A stretch of 64,000 nucleotides of DNA from Spirosoma pollinicola. GTDB lineage: Bacteria > Bacteroidota > Bacteroidia > Cytophagales > Spirosomataceae. Of this stretch, positions 35,538 through 44,589 are shown piece after piece. The stretch spans positions 1,116,001 to 1,180,000 of the forward strand of contig NZ_CP025096.1 of NCBI RefSeq assembly GCF_002831565.1, in the 5' to 3' direction. Position numbers and translations under genes: made by a program. The notes under the pieces are model-generated. The model saw only the letters and a program-made list of their open reading frames with translations. It made no database searches and was not told the origin of the DNA. Numbering within the stretch: the first letter of the stretch is position 1; each line of letters begins with the position of its first letter.

Positions 35538-38500
35538 ATGAAAGATTATATCCGACCCATTAATCGTTTGCTTGTCGCCAATAGGGGCGAAATAGCCATC
35601 CGCATCATGCGGGCTGCCACCGAATTAGGTATCACCACTGTGGCCGTTTACACCTATGAAGACCGGTATTCGCTTCACCGCTACAAGGCCGATGAAGCGT
35701 ATCAGATTGGGCGTGACGAAGACCCCTTGAAACCGTATCTAGATGTCGAAGGCATTATTATGCTGGCCAAACATCACAAGATTGATGCTATCCATCCGGG
35801 CTATGGTTTTCTTTCCGAGAACGTAAAACTTGCCCGTCGGTGTCGTGAAGAGAATATCATATTTGTCGGGCCATCGCCGGAAGCTATGGACGCGCTGGGC
35901 GATAAAGTGCGAGCCAAAAACCTTGCTACCACAGCAGGCGTTCCTCTTATTCCTGACTCGCGCGAGGAGAATATGTCGCCTGAATTCGCGCTGACCGAAG
36001 CCGAACGAATTGGTTTTCCGATCATGGTGAAAGCGGCTGCCGGTGGCGGTGGGCGTGGCATGCGTGTGGTGCGGCAAGCCGAAGAATTTGAAAAGGCGTT
36101 TGCCGAAGCCAAAAACGAAGCACGTAATGCGTTTGGCGACGATACGATTTTCCTGGAAAAATTCATTGAAGAACCTAAGCACATTGAGGTGCAGTTGCTC
36201 GGCGATCAGCACGGCAACATCGTTCACCTGTATGAGCGCGACTGTTCGGTACAACGGCGGTTTCAGAAGGTTGTCGAAGTGGCTCCGTCATTTGGGTTGA
36301 AGCAGGAAACAAAAGACAAACTCTACGCCTACGCCCTGCAACTAGGCCGGGCGGTAAATTATTCCAATGCCGGAACGGTCGAGTTTCTGGTCGATAAGGC
36401 CGAGAATATTTATTTCATTGAGGTAAACCCACGTATTCAGGTTGAGCATACCATTACCGAAGAAGTAACAGGTATCGACATCGTTAGAACACAGATTCTG
36501 ATTGCGATGGGCTATCAACTGTCCGACAACGGCATTTATATTAACCATCAGGACGATGTGCCGCTCAACGGCTACGCGATCCAATGCCGCATTACGACCG
36601 AAGACCCGGCCAATGGCTTCAAACCTGATTTTGGCACGATAACGGCCTACCGGAATGCGGCTGGTTTCGGTATCCGTCTCGATGAGGGAAGTAGTTATGC
36701 GGGCATGAAAATCTCGCCCTACTTCGATTCCATGATCGTGAAAGTTTCGGCACGGGGACGGACGCTGAAAGGCGCTACCCAACGCCTGACACGGGCCTTG
36801 CTGGAGTTCCGGATTCGGGGCGTAAAAACGAACATTGGCTTCCTGCTCAATGTAATCAGCAACCCGGTTTTCCAACGGGGCGAAGCGCGTGTTTCGTTCA
36901 TTGAAACCCACCCCGAACTGTTTGACTTCCGCAAGCCGCAAGACCGCTCGACGCGCGTACTCAATTACCTCGCCGAAGTGATTGTGAACGGCAACCCGGA
37001 GGTTAAGAAAAAAGACGATAGCAAGGTGTTCAGAACACCAATTGTACCGGCTTTTGACCAGTATAGCCAATACCCGGCGGGTAACCGTGACCGACTGAAT
37101 GAACTGGGACGCGAGAATTTTTCGAAGTGGGTTCTCGATCAGAAAAGTATACTATATACCGATACGACCTTCCGCGATGGGCACCAGTCGTTGCTGGCTA
37201 CCCGCGTTCGAACACAGGATTTACAGAAAGTAGCTGAAGGCTTTGCCAAAAATCACCCCGAACTTTTCTCAATGGAAGTTTGGGGCGGTGCGACCTTCGA
37301 TGTGGCCATGCGCTTCCTGTATGAAAGCCCGTGGAAACGTCTGGAAGCTTTACGCGAAGCCATGCCGAATATGCTGCTGCAAATGCTGTTTCGGGGTTCC
37401 AACGCGGTTGGCTATTCGGCCTATCCCGATAACCTGATCGAAAAATTCGTTGAGAAATCGTGGGAAACGGGCATTGATGTGTTCCGTATTTTCGACTCGC
37501 TCAACTGGGTCGAAGCCATGAAGGTAAGCATGAAGGCTGTTCGCGAACGGACAAATGCCATTTGCGAAGCCGCTATCTGTTATACCGGCGATGTGCTCGA
37601 TCCGAACCAGAAAAAGTACACACTCCAGTATTATCTGGACATGGCTCGTCAACTGGAAGATGAAGGCGCACACATACTTGCCATTAAAGACATGGCAGGT
37701 TTGCTCAAACCTTTATCGGCAGAGGTACTTGTTCGTGAACTGAAAAAGGCGGTCAGTATCCCCATTCACCTGCACACGCACGATACGCCGGGCATTCAGG
37801 CCGCTACTTACTTAAAAGCCATTGACGCCGGTGTCGATATTGTTGACTGTGCCCTGGGTGCTTTGTCAGGGCTGACCTCTCAACCGAATTTTAATTCGGT
37901 AGTGGCCATGATGCAGGGGCACGAACGGGAGTGTGACGTGAATCTGGCATCGCTTAATGCCTACTCGAACTATTGGGAAGACGTTCGGGAGTATTACTAC
38001 CCATTTGAGTCGGGAATGAAGGCGGGTAGTGCCGAGGTATACGAAAACGAAATTCCGGGTGGTCAGTATTCGAACCTGAAACCACAGGCCATCGCTACCG
38101 GTCTGGGCGATAAATTCGAGACGCTGAAAAAGAACTACTCGGTTGCTAATCAACTCTTTGGCGACATCGTTAAAGTAACGCCATCGTCGAAAGTGGTGGG
38201 CGATATGGCTATTTTTATGACGGCCAATAACCTTACTGCCAACGATGTACTGACGCGCGGTGATTCGCTGTCATTCCCCGAATCGGTAAAAGAACTGATG
38301 AAAGGGATTCTGGGTCAGCCAGTTGGCGGCTTCCCTGAAGAAACGCAGCGTGTTATCCTGAAAGGTGAAGAACCCATCACTGGCCGCCCGAACGAGCACC
38401 TGAAACCCATCGACTTCGATGCCGATTTCAAAGCTTTCCAGGAGAAATACCCGCAGTGCGACGGCTTTTTGGATTACCTGTCGTATCAGATGTACCCCAA

Positions 38501-38987
38501 GGTGTACGATGAATATTACAAAGCCAATGTGCAGTACGGCAACGTCAGCATTATTCCGACGCCTGCGTTTTTCTATGGTTTGAAAGAGAACGAAGAGATT
38601 CTGATCAACATCGAAGCGGGTAAAAATATCCTTGTTCGCTTGCTATTCAGATCCGAGCCGGACGAGTTTGGTATGCGAACCATTACGTTCGAACTAAACG
38701 GCCAGAGCCGGCAGGTGCAGGTTCGTGACAGAGCCTCGAAAGTTGAGAAGCAAATGAATGCCAAAGCGACCAAAGCGGGCGACATTGGCTCACCATTACA
38801 AGGCCGCCTAACCCGAATCCTGGTAAAAGAAGGCGACGTCGTTAAGAAAAACCAGCCTCTGTTTGTGATCGAAGCCATGAAAATGGAGAGCATCGTGGCC
38901 GCTCAAAAAGAGGGTAAAGTGGCAAAAGTTATCCTGAAAGAAGCGACTACGGTCGAGCAGGATGATTGCGTACTGGAACTGGCGTAA
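35538..38987 (+). CDS. pyc: Pyruvate carboxylase
   Basis: The 1149-residue single-chain enzyme carboxylates pyruvate to oxaloacetate, replenishing the citrate cycle. Order of domains: biotin carboxylase (about 10-460, LLVANRGEIAIRIMRAA, KAAAGGGGRGMR, FIEVNPRIQVEHT), carboxyltransferase (about 540-1000, YTDTTFRDGHQSLLATR, AIKDMAGLLKP, LHTHDTPG) and biotinyl domain (EAMKMES, biotin attachment at Lys1115). ATG 35538 fits better than TTG 35526. Nothing is missing. It appears to be first in a unit with the TlpA-like gene 67 bp downstream, with a strong hairpin in between. Confidence 0.97.
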   Translation: MKDYIRPINRLLVANRGEIAIRIMRAATELGITTVAVYTYEDRYSLHRYKADEAYQIGRDEDPLKPYLDVEGIIMLAKHHKIDAIHPGYGFLSENVKLARRCREENIIFVGPSPEAMDALGDKVRAKNLATTAGVPLIPDSREENMSPEFALTEAERIGFPIMVKAAAGGGGRGMRVVRQAEEFEKAFAEAKNEARNAFGDDTIFLEKFIEEPKHIEVQLLGDQHGNIVHLYERDCSVQRRFQKVVEVAPSFGLKQETKDKLYAYALQLGRAVNYSNAGTVEFLVDKAENIYFIEVNPRIQVEHTITEEVTGIDIVRTQILIAMGYQLSDNGIYINHQDDVPLNGYAIQCRITTEDPANGFKPDFGTITAYRNAAGFGIRLDEGSSYAGMKISPYFDSMIVKVSARGRTLKGATQRLTRALLEFRIRGVKTNIGFLLNVISNPVFQRGEARVSFIETHPELFDFRKPQDRSTRVLNYLAEVIVNGNPEVKKKDDSKVFRTPIVPAFDQYSQYPAGNRDRLNELGRENFSKWVLDQKSILYTDTTFRDGHQSLLATRVRTQDLQKVAEGFAKNHPELFSMEVWGGATFDVAMRFLYESPWKRLEALREAMPNMLLQMLFRGSNAVGYSAYPDNLIEKFVEKSWETGIDVFRIFDSLNWVEAMKVSMKAVRERTNAICEAAICYTGDVLDPNQKKYTLQYYLDMARQLEDEGAHILAIKDMAGLLKPLSAEVLVRELKKAVSIPIHLHTHDTPGIQAATYLKAIDAGVDIVDCALGALSGLTSQPNFNSVVAMMQGHERECDVNLASLNAYSNYWEDVREYYYPFESGMKAGSAEVYENEIPGGQYSNLKPQAIATGLGDKFETLKKNYSVANQLFGDIVKVTPSSKVVGDMAIFMTANNLTANDVLTRGDSLSFPESVKELMKGILGQPVGGFPEETQRVILKGEEPITGRPNEHLKPIDFDADFKAFQEKYPQCDGFLDYLSYQMYPKVYDEYYKANVQYGNVSIIPTPAFFYGLKENEEILINIEAGKNILVRLLFRSEPDEFGMRTITFELNGQSRQVQVRDRASKVEKQMNAKATKAGDIGSPLQGRLTRILVKEGDVVKKNQPLFVIEAMKMESIVAAQKEGKVAKVILKEATTVEQDDCVLELA

Positions 38988-38991
38988 AATA

Positions 38992-39038
38992 GTATGAAAC
39001 AGCCAGCCGGGTGGCCGGAGCCAGAGGCTGTTTCATAC
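38992..39038. terminator. Perfect 13-bp hairpin between pyc and tlpA-like gene
   Basis: GTATGAAACAGCC (38992-39004) pairs perfectly with GGCTGTTTCATAC (39026-39038), and CCGG/CCGG pairs within the loop. It follows the pyc stop by 4 bp and precedes the next start by 16 bp. There is no T-run, so it may attenuate, protect mRNA or end transcription. Confidence 0.6.
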
Positions 39039-39054
39039 AATAATCTTCATCAAC

Positions 39055-40290
39055 ATGTGTACAAGACTTTCGACAATTGGCTTTCTACTACTTGTTGGCC
39101 TGACGGTAAGAGCACAGGTAAAGCCCCAGGCAGGTATATGGCGGGGTGTTTTCACACTCGCTGGTGGCCATACCGCGCCTTTCAACTTTGAACTGGCCGG
39201 AAAGGCCGCTTATTTGCTTAACGGAGCTGAACGCTTTGACTTAAAGAACGTCGTTCAACGGGGCGATTCTATTTTCCTGCCAGTCGATGTGTATAATACC
39301 GTGCTGGCAGCAAAAATCGTGGATGCCCAAACGCTGGTTGGCGTATTCAAATCGCTCGACCCGCAGTCGCAGGGCGCTGGTGTTCCTTTTCGGGCCGAGT
39401 TTGGGAAACGATACCGTTTTGTAGAGCAACCCGCAACGCCCACAGTGAGCATGCATGGCAAATGGGACATTGCTATTGATGAGAATGTTAAGCTGATTGG
39501 GGTGTTTGACCAGCGAGGCAGCAAACTAACGGGCACATTCCTTAGCACCGGTGGCGACCTTCGTTATTATGAAGGCTCGGTACAGGGCGACGAATTTTCG
39601 CTCTCAGCTTTCGATGGGTCTAATCCCCAATTGTTTACCGGTAAAATCAGCGGCAATGAGTTAACGGGCAGTTTTATTAATCGGCGGCAGGTTCGGTTGC
39701 TCAAGGGCACCCGCAATGCAAAGGCATCATTGCCAGACGCCTACGGGATAACGACCATGAAGGCTGGTGTACCTTTCACGTTCACCTTTCCCGATGCTTT
39801 TACAGGCAAACCGGTTTCATTGAGCGATCCGAAGTATAAGGGTAAAGTTGTCATTGTTACGACCTTGGGTAGCTGGTGTCATAACTGCATGGACGAAGCT
39901 GCTTTTCTATCGCCCTGGTACAAGGCCAACAAGCAACGGGGTATCGAAATTATTGGCTTGGCGTTCGAGGCTAAAAACGACCCGGCTTTTGCAAAGGCCA
40001 GGCTCGAAACAGTCAAAAATCGTTACCAGATAGACTACGACATACTTTTTGCTGGTATTGCCGATACTAAACATGCATCGGAAGTGCTGCCTGCCCTGAG
40101 TGAAATGTCTGTTTACCCAACAACCATTTACGTGAAGCGCAATGGCGAAGTCGCCAAAGTGCATACTGGCTATTCAGGCCCCGCCACGGGCCAGTACTAC
40201 GAAGAGTTCGTAAAAGAATTCAAGGCAGAAATGGATCAGTTACTGAATGAATCTGCTTCTGTTGAAAGCAGTAGAGTGACAAATAAATAA
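39055..40290 (+). CDS. TlpA-like thioredoxin-fold protein (paralogue 1)
   Basis: The 411-residue exported protein has a signal peptide (LLLVGLTVRAQ) and a beta-rich N-terminal domain of about 220 residues with repeated GxFLSTGGDLRYYEGSVQGDEFSLSAFDG-type strands. A C-terminal TlpA/AhpC-TSA thioredoxin domain carries active site WCHNC (Cys275, Cys278), followed by MDEAAFLSPWYKANKQRGIEIIGLAFE. Such proteins reduce disulfides in the periplasm, for example in cytochrome c maturation. The N-terminal domain likely binds a partner. It closely resembles the protein at 58159-59409 in domain order and motif spacing, so they are paralogues. Confidence 0.9.
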   Translation: MCTRLSTIGFLLLVGLTVRAQVKPQAGIWRGVFTLAGGHTAPFNFELAGKAAYLLNGAERFDLKNVVQRGDSIFLPVDVYNTVLAAKIVDAQTLVGVFKSLDPQSQGAGVPFRAEFGKRYRFVEQPATPTVSMHGKWDIAIDENVKLIGVFDQRGSKLTGTFLSTGGDLRYYEGSVQGDEFSLSAFDGSNPQLFTGKISGNELTGSFINRRQVRLLKGTRNAKASLPDAYGITTMKAGVPFTFTFPDAFTGKPVSLSDPKYKGKVVIVTTLGSWCHNCMDEAAFLSPWYKANKQRGIEIIGLAFEAKNDPAFAKARLETVKNRYQIDYDILFAGIADTKHASEVLPALSEMSVYPTTIYVKRNGEVAKVHTGYSGPATGQYYEEFVKEFKAEMDQLLNESASVESSRVTNK

Positions 40291-40317
40291 CCGACCTCAT
40301 TACTTTACCTTTTACTC

Positions 40318-40606
40318 AAACATGAGTCATCCCAAATTTTAAAAGACTTGGCTCGCTTCACATCTCCGCATGAGCGAGGTGGGTGAGCCGCCAGCCAGTT
40401 GGTGCCGTAGGTACCTAATGTTGGTAGCCATCGGCCCCCTATGACCGCGGCTGCGTGCCGTAGGTACGCTACACGCGTATTTGGTGGCGTACCTATGGTA
40501 CGCAGTCGAGACAGATTGCGGGCTATTTTCTACAAAGATTTGACCCCTATGGGGCCAATAAAAAGGGCAAGCTCAGGGGTAAGAAAATTCGGGATGACTC
40601 ATGTTT
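40318..40606. mobile_element. MITE-like element with 23-bp terminal inverted repeats
   Basis: A 289-bp segment is bounded by near-perfect inverted repeats: 40318-40340 begins AAACATGAGTCATCCCAAA, and 40584-40606 is its complement with one mismatch. It encodes no protein. The inside holds a second hairpin around 40447-40510 (GCTGCGTGCCGTAGGTACG against CGTACCTATGGTACGCAG), a direct repeat GCCGTAGGTAC at about 40404 and 40456, and the pair GGCCCCCTATGACC / GACCCCTATGGGGCC. No clear target duplication was seen. A transposase would have to act from elsewhere. Confidence 0.65.
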
Positions 40607-40619
40607 TCTTTTATTACTG

Positions 40620-41543
40620 CTATTTCAGATAGGTATCCAACCACTCGAAAATGGCTTGCCGGTTAAAATCGCTATCGAACATGGTGCCATAATGCGGAGC
40701 CCCTGGCACGATGATGAGCCTGTTTTTAACCTGAGCAAGTGTTAGCCACGAACTTAGTAAAACGGATTGCGCGGCTGGCACCGACTCGTCTTTCTCTCCC
40801 TGTATAATTAAAAACGGTGGGTCATTCCTGTCAATATAGGTAACGGGACTGGCTATTTTCGCCAGATCAGGCCGACGTAATGGCGAGGCACCCAGCAAAC
40901 GACTTTCCGAAGTCACTACAGACGTGTCTGATAGGGGAGCATCCCGTCGCATCAGGGCCAGAAAATCGGACGGACCATAGAAATCCACGACTGTTTTAAT
41001 GCGAAACGAAGGCTTTTTTCGGTTTATGTAAAAGTCCGATATGGAATTGTTGGCAGACAAGGCCAGCAATGACGCCAGATGCCCGCCCGCCGAAAACCCG
41101 ACTAAAGCAATTCGATTTCGGTCATAGCCGTATTTGGCGGCATTCTGGTATAGGAACTCCAGCGCCTGATTACAGTCCTGAATCTGAGCCGGAAATGGTG
41201 CCGTTGTACTGTACCGATAGTCGATAGATGCGAAGGCATATCCTTTTTCCAGAATTGATCGAACTGTATTTTTCATGTAGCTCATGTCGGCATACTTGTC
41301 GTTGAGCATCCAGGCACCCCCGTGTACCCAAACAACCAAGGGCGGTTTAGACGCCATTTGAGCGGGTAAATAGATATCCAGTAAATGCCTTTTCAAGGTA
41401 TCACCGGCATAGGGCACATTCGCAATGAAGCGAGTATCTGTCGGAAAAATCGACCTGACCGGATTGGTAGGTTGTGCCTTGCAAAAGGTAACAACCAGTA
41501 GCAAACAAGGCAAAGCAATATGGCGTAGTGTCCGATTTAGCAT
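40620..41543 (-). CDS. Alpha/beta hydrolase (esterase, BD-FAE/HSL-like)
   Basis: The 307-residue exported protein has a signal peptide (ALPCLLLVVTFCKA). It has the oxyanion HGGAW (VWVHGGAWMLNDKYADMSYM), the nucleophile elbow GFSAGG (LVGFSAGGHLASLLALS) and a late GEKDESVPAAQS acid plus PGAPHYGTMF His. This is a short-chain ester, carbohydrate esterase or lipase-like enzyme. Substrate unknown. It ends 14 bp from the MITE-like element. Confidence 0.88.
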   Translation of the reverse strand: MLNRTLRHIALPCLLLVVTFCKAQPTNPVRSIFPTDTRFIANVPYAGDTLKRHLLDIYLPAQMASKPPLVVWVHGGAWMLNDKYADMSYMKNTVRSILEKGYAFASIDYRYSTTAPFPAQIQDCNQALEFLYQNAAKYGYDRNRIALVGFSAGGHLASLLALSANNSISDFYINRKKPSFRIKTVVDFYGPSDFLALMRRDAPLSDTSVVTSESRLLGASPLRRPDLAKIASPVTYIDRNDPPFLIIQGEKDESVPAAQSVLLSSWLTLAQVKNRLIIVPGAPHYGTMFDSDFNRQAIFEWLDTYLK

Positions 41544-41653
41544 AATCAGTGTTTGAGGTTGCGTAAAGGTAAGTTGCTGGACGATAGATAATCCCTGTAA
41601 TGAACCTGTTACTGGCTAACTAATCAATACACATGTCTATAACTGACTTCTGG

Positions 41654-42373
41654 CTACTCCCGATGAACATCTTTAAAGCGAAGCATGTCTCCCAACCGCA
41701 GTTCTTTCTCTTCATCGAACCCACAGGTTGATCGAAATTCTTTGGGATTTTGATACGTTCCAAACAGCATATCCCACCATACAATATCGCCATAGTTGTG
41801 GGTATGTTTTTCATACTCGTGATGAATACGATGCATTTCGGGCCGTTGAAAAATATAGCCGACCCATTGAGGTGTTTTTACGTTAGTGTGGTAAAAAAAC
41901 TCACCCAGAGCCGTACAAAGTGTATAAATGGCTCCTGCTTCAGCAGTTAACCCCAGTAATGTGTAAACCAGTAAACTGCCAATGATCGAATTAACAGTCA
42001 TTTCGAGCGGATGCTTATAGAATGAGGTAATTACTTCCAGTCGTTGCGGGCTATGGTGAATCTGGTGGAAATGCGTCCAGAGAAAATCAACCGTATGCCG
42101 CCAACGATGCCACCAATAGAAAATGAATGTAGCGATAACATAGGCAATGCAGCCGCCACCTATATTTCCTGTATAGGCAGACAGATGAAAAACGGAATAA
42201 GCTGACAGCCACTTCTCCCAGGTAAATCCGGCCAGCACAACGATAATCAATTGTACGAAATTGATCGCGAGCACGCGAATTGTCCAGGTAGGCACATTAG
42301 GGAGTTTCCAGCCGGGAGTAAGCCGCTCCAGAATAAAGCAGGCTATAAAAACGCCAAAAATGATAGGTAACAT
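41654..42373 (-). CDS. Sterol desaturase/fatty acid hydroxylase family protein
   Basis: The 239-residue membrane protein has two hydrophobic hairpins and the family's histidine clusters: HRWRH, FHQIHHSP and HHEYEKHTHNYGD, which bind a di-iron centre. It should hydroxylate or desaturate a lipid. In Bacteroidota such proteins may act on fatty acids, sphingolipids or carotenoids. It is downstream of a Crp/Fnr regulator on the same strand with a 69-bp gap, which may control it. Confidence 0.9.
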   Translation of the reverse strand: MLPIIFGVFIACFILERLTPGWKLPNVPTWTIRVLAINFVQLIIVVLAGFTWEKWLSAYSVFHLSAYTGNIGGGCIAYVIATFIFYWWHRWRHTVDFLWTHFHQIHHSPQRLEVITSFYKHPLEMTVNSIIGSLLVYTLLGLTAEAGAIYTLCTALGEFFYHTNVKTPQWVGYIFQRPEMHRIHHEYEKHTHNYGDIVWWDMLFGTYQNPKEFRSTCGFDEEKELRLGDMLRFKDVHRE

Positions 42374-42442
42374 AACGTTGTTGTTTTAGTGAATCAATAC
42401 CCCAAAACAACTAGGTAAGGTTTACCAAAACATTGACGAACA

Positions 42443-43024
42443 TCAATTTCGCTGCCCTCTCAGGCGACTGAGAGTTTCGGGCGAAATGCCCAGATGTGAA
42501 GCTATATACTTGAGCGGTACCCGTTGGAAAATAGCAGGGAAATCAGTCACGAGCTGTTGATAACGTTCGGGGGCGGCCTGCATTCGTAAATTCTGCGTGC
42601 GCCCTTCACTTAACACGTAATATTTTTCAGTGAGAAGTCGACCAATGGCATTGAATTCGGGAAAGTCACGATAGAGTTGTTGTAATTGATCGTAGGTGAT
42701 TGACCACAAAATACAGTCTTCCAGGAGTTCAATATATTCCTGTGCGGGCTGGCGGCTGTAAAAACTGACAATTGAAATAATAAAGTCATTTTCCCGCATA
42801 AACCACGAGGTAACTTCTTTTCCGTCGCCCTGACCACCCATTTTTATATAATACCCGCGCACTACGCCCTTTTCAATAAAATAGATACGGTCGGAGCGTT
42901 GACCCGGTTGCAAGAGCCAGTGTTTGCGCGGCAATACATCCCGATGAAGCAGCTTTCCCAAGCCTTCTTTCAGGTCGGTTGATATGGGCCAAAACGTATT
43001 AATTAAAGTCAGTAACTGGTTCAT
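42443..43024 (-). CDS. Crp/Fnr family transcriptional regulator
   Basis: The 193-residue protein has an N-terminal cyclic-nucleotide-binding-like beta barrel (about 25-120: GKLLHRDVLPRKHWLLQPGQRSDRIYFIEKGVVRGYYIK). A dimer helix and a C-terminal helix-turn-helix (PLKYIASHLGISPETLSRLRGQRN) follow. The HTH recognition helix is cut short at the end, as is usual in Bacteroidota Crp-like proteins. The effector is unknown. A perfect palindrome sits just upstream of the start. Confidence 0.9.
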   Translation of the reverse strand: MNQLLTLINTFWPISTDLKEGLGKLLHRDVLPRKHWLLQPGQRSDRIYFIEKGVVRGYYIKMGGQGDGKEVTSWFMRENDFIISIVSFYSRQPAQEYIELLEDCILWSITYDQLQQLYRDFPEFNAIGRLLTEKYYVLSEGRTQNLRMQAAPERYQQLVTDFPAIFQRVPLKYIASHLGISPETLSRLRGQRN

Positions 43025-43030
43025 ATTTGA

Positions 43031-43042
43031 AACGTTAACGTT
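43031..43042. promoter_or_regulatory. Palindrome AACGTTAACGTT upstream of crp-like gene
   Basis: A perfect 12-bp palindrome 7-18 bp upstream of the Crp-like start, in the divergent intergenic region with DUF4870. It may be an autoregulatory operator, though 12 bp is short and partly a chance expectation. Confidence 0.3.
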
Positions 43043-43097
43043 GTATCAATCAAACTTTTATTGCAACTTACTTGTGTAACTAAACCACTAGGAAGCC

Positions 43098-43487
43098 ATG
43101 GAAAACCAACCGCCTTACCCACCTTCATCGCCAGCACCTATACCCTTAAACGACTCAGATGCCCGCATGTGGGCAATGCTTGCGCACCTTAGTGCCATAC
43201 CGGGTTCTTTTGTTTTGATCGGTAGTATTGTGGCTCCACTGGTTATTTGGCAGATTCAAAAAGATCGATCGGCCTTTGTTGACTATCATGGTAAAGAAGC
43301 GGTCAATTTTCAAATCACCATGGCCATTGCTGCGGCAGTGTCGTTTTTGCTCATGATTCTTGTGATCGGAGTATTCCTCATTTTCGTTGTCGGTGTGGTA
43401 TGGCTCGTTTTTACTATTATTGCGGCAGTAAAAGCCAACAACGGAGAATATTATCAGTATCCACTGACATACAGGTTTATTAAATAA
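43098..43487 (+). CDS. DUF4870 domain-containing membrane protein
   Basis: The 129-residue protein has a Pro-rich N-terminus, then the DUF4870 pattern: MWAMLAHLSAIPGSF, APLVIWQIQKDRSAFVDYHGKEAVNFQITM, two further hydrophobic helices and the C-terminal NNGEYYQYPLTYRFIK. Function unknown. It has about three transmembrane segments. It is 47 bp before the DUF3467 gene on the same strand. Confidence 0.9.
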   Translation: MENQPPYPPSSPAPIPLNDSDARMWAMLAHLSAIPGSFVLIGSIVAPLVIWQIQKDRSAFVDYHGKEAVNFQITMAIAAAVSFLLMILVIGVFLIFVVGVVWLVFTIIAAVKANNGEYYQYPLTYRFIK

Positions 43488-43534
43488 GCCCTCTCCATTT
43501 TAGGCAATATCCGCTATTGACAACTATTTTTAGT

Positions 43535-43855
43535 ATGAATCCTCAACAACAAAACCCCGAAGGTGCTATTGACGTCGAATTGAGCGAGGAAATCGCCGAG
43601 GGTGTTTATGCCAATCTGGCCATGATTGCTCACTCGAATAGTGAGTTTATTCTTGATTTTATCCGGCTGATGCCGGGTGTTCCCAAAGCCAAAGTAAAAG
43701 CGCGTATAATACTGACGCCAGAACATGCCAAACGGCTGCTGGAGGCCTTGCGTGAAAACATTGGCCGCTTCGAAGAGGCTAATGGCGATATCAACGAGCC
43801 TAACGGGTTTCGGTTCCCGGGTAGCGGCTTCGGCGGCCCTGTTGGGCAGGCGTAG
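43535..43855 (+). CDS. DUF3467 family protein
   Basis: The 106-residue protein starts MNPQQQNPEGAIDVELSEEIAEGVYANLAMIAHSNSEFILDFIRLMPGVPKAKVKARIILTPEHAKRLLEALRENI, the DUF3467 signature. It is compact and acidic with a Gly-rich tail. Function unknown to me. An upstream in-frame TTG (43517) would add 6 residues. It sits just upstream of the rpsL promoter. Confidence 0.9.
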   Translation: MNPQQQNPEGAIDVELSEEIAEGVYANLAMIAHSNSEFILDFIRLMPGVPKAKVKARIILTPEHAKRLLEALRENIGRFEEANGDINEPNGFRFPGSGFGGPVGQA

Positions 43856-43856
43856 A

Positions 43857-43928
43857 TAGATTTACGATGTGCGGCTCAGGTTGATGCGAGAGTCTATCGT
43901 ACATTGTAAACCGTACATCGTAAATCTA
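43857..43928. repeat. Inverted repeat between DUF3467 gene and rpsL promoter
   Basis: TAGATTTACGATGT (43857-43870) pairs with ACATCGTAAATCTA (43915-43928). Inside the right part, TCGTACATTGTAAA and CCGTACATCGTAAA form a short direct repeat. It may be a terminator for the upstream gene or a repeat element. It lies 8 bp before the rpsL -33 box. Confidence 0.55.
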
Positions 43929-43935
43929 TAATTCC

Positions 43936-43966
43936 TTTGGCATTCAAACTGTTTTCCGTATCTTTG
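43936..43966 (+). promoter_or_regulatory. rpsL promoter (Bacteroidota consensus)
   Basis: TTTG (43936-43939) and TATCTTTG (43959-43966) with a 19-bp spacer match the Bacteroidota -33/-7 consensus exactly. It lies 46-76 bp upstream of the rpsL start and would drive rpsL-rpsG. Confidence 0.85.
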
Positions 43967-44011
43967 CACCTCAAAATTCGGGAAGACTGTTTTTTATAAA
44001 CTAATTTAAGA

Positions 44012-44440
44012 ATGCCTACTATACAACAACTAGTGCGTAAGGGCCGCGAAAAGCTGATCGACAAGTCAAAGTCGCCAGCTCTAGACTCTTGCCCACAACG
44101 TCGGGGCGTGTGTACACGTGTGTATACAACGACGCCGAAGAAGCCGAACTCGGCCCTTCGGAAAGTTGCCCGGGTTCGTTTGACGAACCAAAAAGAAGTG
44201 AACGCCTACATTCCAGGCGAAGGTCACAACCTGCAGGAACACTCAATCGTACTGATTCGCGGTGGCCGGGTAAAAGATCTTCCGGGTGTTCGTTACCACA
44301 TCGTTCGTGGTGCTTTGGATACGGCTGGCGTAAGCGGTCGTCTACAAAGCCGGTCGAAATATGGTGCGAAACGTCCGAAACCAGGTCAGGCTCCCGTTAA
44401 AGGTGGTAAAGGTGCACCGCCAGCGAAAAAGAAAAAGTAA
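44012..44440 (+). CDS. rpsL: 30S ribosomal protein S12
   Basis: The 142-residue S12 has the N-terminal extension [15 protein letters not shown]. The conserved [39 protein letters not shown] block near the decoding centre carries streptomycin-resistance positions. [16 protein letters not shown] and a basic Lys-rich C-terminal tail follow. It monitors codon-anticodon pairing in the small subunit. rpsG follows after 149 bp, partly a hairpin. Confidence 0.98.
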   Translation: MPTIQQLVRKGREKLIDKSKSPALDSCPQRRGVCTRVYTTTPKKPNSALRKVARVRLTNQKEVNAYIPGEGHNLQEHSIVLIRGGRVKDLPGVRYHIVRGALDTAGVSGRLQSRSKYGAKRPKPGQAPVKGGKGAPPAKKKK

Positions 44441-44449
44441 ATTAGTGTA

Positions 44450-44526
44450 GTCAGTTGATTCGTGGAGTATGTGTAATTAGAAGTTTTTGAACTTACTACA
44501 CCACTTTACTTAATTAACTAATTACT
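44450..44526. repeat. Imperfect hairpin between rpsL and rpsG
   Basis: A GTAGTCAGTTGATTCGTGG-rich left arm and an AACTTACTACACCACTTTAC-rich right arm pair with several mismatches. The AAGT/GTGG composition recalls the rpoB-rpoC hairpin. Pairing is weaker than in that case. Confidence 0.4.
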
Positions 44527-44589
44527 AAAAAAACTGACTGGACGTCGGAAAGACTACGTTCAGAGTAAGATCAAAAATCTGAAGAAATC

